Below the pieces are notes generated by a model. That model was given only the letters and a program-made list of their open reading frames with translations. It ran no database searches and had not been told where the DNA came from. Below, in pieces: positions 58,251 through 64,000 of a DNA stretch of 64,000 nt. Source of the stretch: Timema cristinae (taxonomy: Eukaryota; Arthropoda; Insecta; Phasmatodea; Timematidae); NCBI GenBank assembly GCA_039000515.1, contig JBCFYV010011164.1, positions 36,677,521 to 36,741,520 on the forward strand. The letters are read 5' to 3'. Each line of letters starts with the position of its first letter. The first letter of the stretch is position 1. The position numbers were made by a program, and so were the translations under genes.

Positions 58251-58784
58251 GGATTGTAGGGAACAGAAAAAAAGAGATATATCCTCTTATTGTACATAGA
58301 AAAATACTATAGTGTGGTACCTACCCTTTCTTGCACTCCCTTCTTTTCTCCACAGCCCACCCTTGTATTCAAGTTTATCTCTCGGTAAAGTGTTTCACCT
58401 CCCTCTAGAAACAAAAAAACAACATATTCCCCAGTCCCCCCTTCCCCCTATTCCCTAGTATAATGTAACTGGAAGAAATAAAGGGTCTCTATCAGCCCTT
58501 TAAAAGTGGTTTTATGCTTGTAGTTTCTTCCCCTCAAGGGGGACAGCTTGAGAAGAATAACGATTTGTAAGACATGAATTTTGTCGTGTTGACATTTTAT
58601 CAACTGAAGGGGATTGCCACGAAATGATTAATGAGTTAATAATTTGATATACTCGTATTCTTAGAAGAATGTTCATTAAAAAAAAAACAGAATACATTAG
58701 CATATTTAATTTTTAGGTACGGTATTTCATGTGTATTTTATGAACTAACAGATTTTATCATTTTAAGAATTACATACTGACTTA
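58251..58784. other. AT-rich stretch with no supported gene
   Basis: C/T-rich text near 58330-58460 is low complexity. Nothing else was recognised. Confidence 0.4.
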
Positions 58785-58950
58785 ATTCTAGAACAGATAC
58801 AGCATTCAATCCCATGACTGTCAAATAATCATTGTGAGAGAAGAATGTCCCATTTTCACTAATGATACCAATTTTGATCACTCCGTGAATGGAACCCGAG
58901 ACCCTCGAATAAGAATGCAGGCGTACTATATGGACTGAACTAACGTGTTG
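58785..58950 (-). mobile_element. SINE-C copy
   Basis: Shares with 24778-24945 the order agaacagatacagcattcaa, atcattgtgagagaagaatg, and the antisense head (atggaacccgagaccctcga). Confidence 0.7.
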
Positions 58951-59939
58951 AACATACTTTTCAGTATGTTATTTCCTATATTGTGGATAAGATCTTTGTG
59001 TTATAATTGATTTTGACTAAATTTTGTAATTATTTTCAGAGCTGTGAGTGGACGTGACTATTCGTGATATTAACAAGGTTGATCACTATTTGATACACCC
59101 GGGGATTGAGGAATAAAGCTGGGAATAAAGCTATAATCCATTAAATTTTATTGTTTTAAAAAATCTTTGCAAAAATAGTAAAAATAATAAGTTATTGTAA
59201 CAAGTAATATTTATTTTACCTGGAGCTGTGAGCCCTCACTTTATATGGAATAAATGTTAAACAAAAGAAATAAACTACAATGTGTTTAATTTCACCGAAA
59301 AATCATTTTTTATTGTAAGGACACATGTTTTACAATCAGCAATATGTGAGGACATGGCCATACAATTCCTTGCTAGACAACAGTGTGATGGGTCCAATCA
59401 GAATAGTTTAATAAATGTGAAGAGATTATTACAAGTGGGTTTATTTAAATGAAATAAACTAAGGATGGCCGTCATAATGACGAGGGTTTAGTCCCCCTAT
59501 CATCCGTTCATTTGTGAGCCCAAGTCACATTTCTATATTTCGGTCCGTAACTCCCTTAAAAACGCGTCACATAAAAATACGCACATGGTAAGAGCCTAAG
59601 ACACTTTCATGAGACTTTCTCACTCTTGGGCTACTGCCCACAATCAACTGTGTCCAGCCAAGGGCTTAACCATTCTTAACCACTGTATAGCTATGTCCTA
59701 ACCACTGTCTTAACTACTATCATACTTATAGTGATCACAACACTCCATCTCTAAACGGACTCATCTTAAACAACACATTCTCAACACACTCTGACAACTG
59801 TCTAAAGCCAACTGTCCAGAGATCTACTCTAGTATACACCAACTAGTTTCTGATAACTGTAGACGATTCTACCGATGATGGCATAAAGCACCACTCAACG
59901 AGTTTCTATTCACATCATAAAATTTACGCGATAGCTAAC
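58951..59939. other. No supported gene
   Basis: From about 59316 (tgtaaggacacatg) the composition becomes less AT-rich. See the adjoining island entry for a possible LTR reading. Confidence 0.35.
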
Positions 59940-60495
59940 AAAGTGATTTCCACAAATCTATTCTCAGGGCACGCTTCTGGAAAATGACGTCACAGATGGC
60001 TCGGTTGCTGGATAGACTGTTGGTTTCCCTCGATAGGTCCCGTGCTTGGTCACTTGCTGGACCGGGAGGTCAGCCAATCAGAGTGCAACCTTCAGTCACG
60101 CGACCAGGCCCAACAATATCCACAGTTTACCTGCAGTCATGATAGAGGTGGTTACGTACATGTGGTTTCTTACATTTTCTGCGCTTCCTCAGTGCATCAA
60201 ATATTGAAAATATCGCCATCACTAATTGGTCTTCGGCGAATGCAAGTTTCCTGCAAAGTATTGTCGTCAAAAGAAGTTATATCACTATCCATGTTTGTCG
60301 AAACAGAGCTAGCGTTATCTCACGTTCTCTCGTAAGCTAGCCGCATGGTCTGCAAACGGCGGACCTCGTCTGAAGCCAAACCCTGCAGCGCAGCAAGCAC
60401 AGCAACTAGCAGTGAGAATCTAGCGAGCAATCTAGCAACACACCAGCACCTGTTCAGTGGGCTTTACAACTAACCCGGTGACAGGAGGGCTTACA
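59940..60495. other. GC-richer island, possible promoter or solo-LTR segment
   Basis: This segment is clearly richer in G and C than its surroundings. It includes a CCAAT-type box (cagccaatcagagtgcaacc) and several CpG-containing lines (ctagccgcatggtctgcaaa). It ends cttaca at 60490-60495. A matching tgtaag start at 59314 would make a 1182-bp TG..CA unit, but I found no target duplication, primer-binding site or polypurine tract. A 97-codon frame at 60042-60335 shows no domain. Promoter, LTR and chance remain open. Confidence 0.3.
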
Positions 60496-61003
60496 ATAAT
60501 TGATACCAATCTCGTTGAGAATAAAATCACTAAGTTGAGAGCTTCATAGTAACGAGATTAGTGTCCGACTGCTAGCAGTGCAGGTTTGTCACGCTCATCA
60601 TTTGTTTTTTCCTCCATCTTTGTTTAGCAGGTATGCAACCAGCTTCACTGCAAGGAGTATTATATTAGAAGTGATAATTGTTAAGAAAATGGATTAAATT
60701 CCCATTTAACAAACTAATTCATACATATATATTAAATAAAATGGTTATAGTTTTTACAAACCACCCAATTTTTTCATGTGGCTTAAACTTTATAATTGTT
60801 AATTGGAATATCACCAAGTATAGAAAAGTTGAGAAAATAAATCCTGATAGTTAGCAGTTCTCACGAAGATTATTTATCTCTTTCTGGAGACTGCAGGGAC
60901 GGAATCTGTATTTATAATGTGAAACTCTGCTTCACTTTAACACAATATTTAAATTAGATTGAATATTCGTATTTATATGAAATAACTAATATATATATAT
61001 ATA
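60496..61003. other. AT-rich stretch with no supported gene
   Basis: No open frame, RNA motif or element end was recognised before the pogo-type terminus at 61005. Confidence 0.4.
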
Positions 61004-61004
61004 T

Positions 61005-63871
61005 TGGTAGGGTGGGCTATTTTCAAAATAAGGATTCAAGCTACTGTGCAGCTATCCTGCACATATTTTTTTATGTTTAGTTCTTCTAATTTATTGAATC
61101 TACTGGCTGTAAATTGGAAAACAATAAAGTTATTTTATATTGAAAAATAGTTTGTTTCCGGGGCTATTTGAATCACTTTTTAAGGGGCTATTTGGATCAT
61201 TATTTTCTTACGTTTTTATTTATTTTTAGAATATACAATTAATTATTTATTGCTTTCTGACACTTCGTATAATGAGCTTATAGGCTGTAATATTATCATC
61301 GTTGTTGGATTTGAAAATAAAAACTTTTAAATTAAATTTTAAAAACAAACTAAACATATTAACTACTACACATTATTTCTCACTAGTACTCAAAGCTTAA
61401 AGAATAGCTATAGTTTATTTGTAAAGGTATTTCTGTCTAGTTAAAAATGCTTAGTTGTAGTTTGGACAGCCCTGTTAAACACCGATCTAACTGGCTAATC
61501 CTATAACAGTACTCTTGAAGGAGGGGGGGGGGGGGGGTTAAAAGGGTTTCAGTATTTTTCCGGGCCACCTCAGACAGTTAAGTGAAAGTTTAGTTGATGG
61601 AATGGATCGGTGTGTTTCGGTTTGGTTTAGTGATAGTGTGTTTGAATGTTAATTGTTATCTAGTAATATTAATCTTCGTGGGGATAAGTCCTAGTATATT
61701 CACATCTTAACAATTTTTACAATAATTAAATACAATATAAATTAAGCTTGCATAATTATCTAAGTTATTTAGTGTTTTCATTTAGTTTTAAAATGTGATT
61801 TTAGACGATTCAAGAATAAAAAGAATAGATACATACAGTGGTCAAAAGAAGGAATGGCCCAGGCCCTAAACAGTACACTTAACGAAAACTGGAGTGTCAG
61901 AGCAGCTCCATCACATTTCAAGGTACCTTTCAGTACACTGCAAAGAAGAGTTCGGGCGGCTAGACCACTTAAAACCACTGACGGGCACACCAAGATAACC
62001 CAATTATAATACAAAAGTCAATAGTCATCCTACAGTCCTATCCTTCGAGCAGGAGAGAGCCCTAGTAGAAAGATTAAAAGTTCTTTGTATTCGTGGTTTT
62101 GGTCATTCATCGGAAAGTGTGCGTAAAGCTGCGTTCCAGTTTGCTGAGTCTCTTAACATCAAGACCCCTTGGAATGATTATGCCAAATATGCAGAAAAGG
62201 ATTGGTTTATTTATTTCATGAAACATCAAGATGTCTCCCTAAAAAAAGCCAGAAGGTTTGTCAAAATCTCGTGCTGAGGAAATGAATATAAATGCAGTAG
62301 AAGAATTTTACAAATTACTAAATGATGTCACAGTTGATCTTGAAATCCATGTCCAGCCACAATCTGTTTATAACGGATGAAACTGATTTTCCGATTAACA
62401 ACAAACTATCTAAAATAGTAACAGAAAAGGGGAAGAAAGAGGTATTTTCATTAACAAGCTTAGAGAGAGATGAAAACGTGACCGTTGTAGCATGCTGCAG
62501 AGCTATTGGGGTTTTTATACCCCCAGTAGTGATTTTTAAGGGGGAAAGGACGAAAAAGGAATTTAACATTGGAATGCCATCGGGGTCATTAGTGCTAATG
62601 TCAAAGAGTGGATACATGAATTAAGACATGTTCCTAAAATTGCTGCAACATTTTCAAAACTACAATCTTCTGGGAAATGCCTGCTTATTTTAGTTGACCA
62701 CTCTTCACATCACTCTCTTCAGTGTCTTGAGTTCTGTTTGCATAACAAAATAGATATATTGTGCCTTCCACCCCACACCACGCACGTTCTGAAGCCTCTT
62801 GTTAGGTCATTTTTTAAACCCCCAAAAGCTTCTTATCATTAAGAAACTGATTCATTCATTCACAACAACCCAAAAAGCTCAATCACCAAATTAACCATCT
62901 GCTAAATGCTGCTTGGATCAAAGGAGCAACTGTTGGGAATGCGGTCAAAGGTTTTGAACGTACAGGAATATTCCCTTACAATTGCAATAAAGTGCCCGAA
63001 GAACAGTTTCTTCCTTCCCACACCTTTATTGCAGATAAGCCTTTAGGAGAACTGGAAACTCCATGTGACACTGGAGGACTATCAATCGGACAACAAACCT
63101 CTACCACTACTTTTTATCAAGTAGTACCACCACCGTCAAAGCTTCACACTCATACAAACAAAAGAGAACAAAACAAAGACCCTGCCGTCTAACATCACAA
63201 GAAAATGTTGATAAAGTAAGTTCGAAAAGAGCTTTACTGTTCGAAAAAGAAACTAAAATTGGTATGACCTCGAAATATCGGGTCTCTAAGAAGCTTAAAA
63301 TATGTATTTTAACTGAGTTCGCCACACCAAGCAGCTCGGATGAAGACTATAATGTCGATCATATTTTTGACTATGAAGAAGAAAAAGGAAATGCACAATG
63401 TGGTTTTTGTAAAGTTACTTATTTTGACAAAAATTCAAGTGAAAAAGGACACTGGATTCGGTGTCAAACCTGCAAATCGTGGTTTCATGAAGTATGTGTC
63501 GGGGCCTTTGTGAAAAAAAAAACAGTTTAAGTGTGGAAAATACATATCAACCTTTTGTTTACATTTAGTAGTATACACATTTAATAAAACCAAATTAAAC
63601 TGACTATACTCATGGTAAAATATCAAAATAAATGTTTGATTCAAATTACTCCATTCCTGATCCAAATAGGCCTACGTTTTCCTAAAATGTTATTTCCACT
63701 TGTATAATGGTCTATATTAATTATGTCCTACTTAGATTAAAACATAAATTACTAGGTATGGTTCAGAAGATATGAATAAAGATATAAATAACTGTTAAAA
63801 AAATTCTCAATCATATTATATGTGAAAACTTAAATTAAAGTTGAAATGACCCAAATAACCCCACCGTACCC
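61005..63871 (+). mobile_element. pogo/Tigger-like DNA transposon, degraded
   Basis: The left end (ggtagggtgggctatttt, 61007-61024) and the complement of the right end (ggtacggtggggttatttgg) are imperfect TIRs of about 17 bp, with TA next to or near each. Subterminal direct copies of ggggctatttgaatca type text lie near 61160 and 61192. The interior encodes the relic transposase annotated separately. A G-run is present at about 61522-61538. Confidence 0.68.
61793..63560 (+). pseudogene. pogo/Tigger/jerky-type transposase with C-terminal zinc finger, broken
   Basis: Domains in order. A psq-type HTH: YIQWSKEGMAQALNSTL, NWSVRAAPSHFKVP and FSTLQRRVRAARPL (about 61830-61985). A linker/CENP-B-type part in another frame: ERALVERLKVLCIRGFGH to KDWFIYFMKHQDVSLKKARR. 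The DDE core: FITDETDFPINNKLSK with the first Asp, SLTSLERDENVTVVACCRA and FIPPVVIFKGERTKKEF, then CLLILVDHSSHHSLQ with the second Asp and LCLPPHTTHVLKPL. The post-catalytic block is KGATVGNAVKGFERTGIFPY. The C-terminal zinc finger is CGFCKVTYFDKN, GHWIRCQTCKSWFHEVC, then a one-base slip in an A-run before FKCGKYI. At least five frame breaks and internal losses are visible, so it is inactive. Confidence 0.85.
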
Positions 63872-64000
63872 TATGAGTCCAATCCACTACTATATGAATC
63901 CAAATTTTCATTCTATCTACGAACTACAAATCACTGATTCAGTTCCGAGTCTTATAAAATATGTTACACTTCATAGGTTTAACCTTATTACAGTAAAGGC
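63872..64000. other. Flank of the pogo-like element
   Basis: Short AT-rich sequence to the window edge. Nothing was recognised. Confidence 0.4.

Overview
This window looks like repeat-rich, AT-rich nuclear DNA from an invertebrate animal. An arthropod is my best guess, inferred from the mix of a Harbinger element with a BESS-like protein, a GIY-YIG Penelope-like element, a pogo-type transposase and a THAP fragment; the species cannot be named from sequence alone. I see no convincing host gene, no rRNA gene, no intact tRNA gene and no CRISPR array. Nearly all recognisable content is mobile DNA, much of it nested.

Layout. 1.1-5.2 kb: a decayed PIF/Harbinger transposon. Its transposase is split by a candidate 3.0-kb intron that holds a SINE and, on the opposite strand, a BESS-like ORF whose C-terminal half is a 39-bp coding minisatellite. 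6.9-8.5 kb: SINEs and a 42-bp tandem array. 9.8-24.9 kb: SINEs, degenerate ~140-bp tandem repeats, a hAT remnant with a dimerisation-domain relic (14.57-15.19 kb), a mariner-like motif, a LINE C-terminus (16.7-17.15 kb), a hAT MITE with perfect 8-bp duplications (21.2 kb) and a THAP-domain fragment (23.1 kb). 26.77-27.79 kb: a 1016-bp foldback element with a 9-bp target duplication and modular arms. 28.3-37.5 kb: a long TA tract, a second GGCCAAATGCC array, more SINEs (one interrupted by a hAT MITE) and a mariner MITE. 38.8-41.8 kb: 27-bp and 31-bp minisatellites, a Tc1-like terminus and a CAAGG-ended element with internal ~88-bp repeats. 42.9-53.9 kb: sparse and AT-rich with SINE-B relics and an interrupted hAT MITE. 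53.95-55.9 kb: a Penelope-like element whose 5' end is a nearly perfect ~97-bp snap-back hairpin. 57.1-57.6 kb: an intact-ended hAT MITE. 59.9-60.5 kb: a GC-richer island. 61.0-63.9 kb: a degraded pogo/Tigger-like element with psq-type HTH, DDE and C-terminal zinc-finger relics.

Three tRNA-derived SINE families dominate. SINE-A (8 copies) and SINE-B (about 25 copies or fragments) have different tRNA-like heads but the same 3' tail and an AAT-rich 3' end, which suggests mobilisation by one partner LINE. Several copies keep perfect or near-perfect target-site duplications, so recent activity is likely. The autonomous elements all carry stops or frameshifts and are annotated as pseudogenes; the BESS-like ORF is the only long open frame joined to plausible unique protein sequence.
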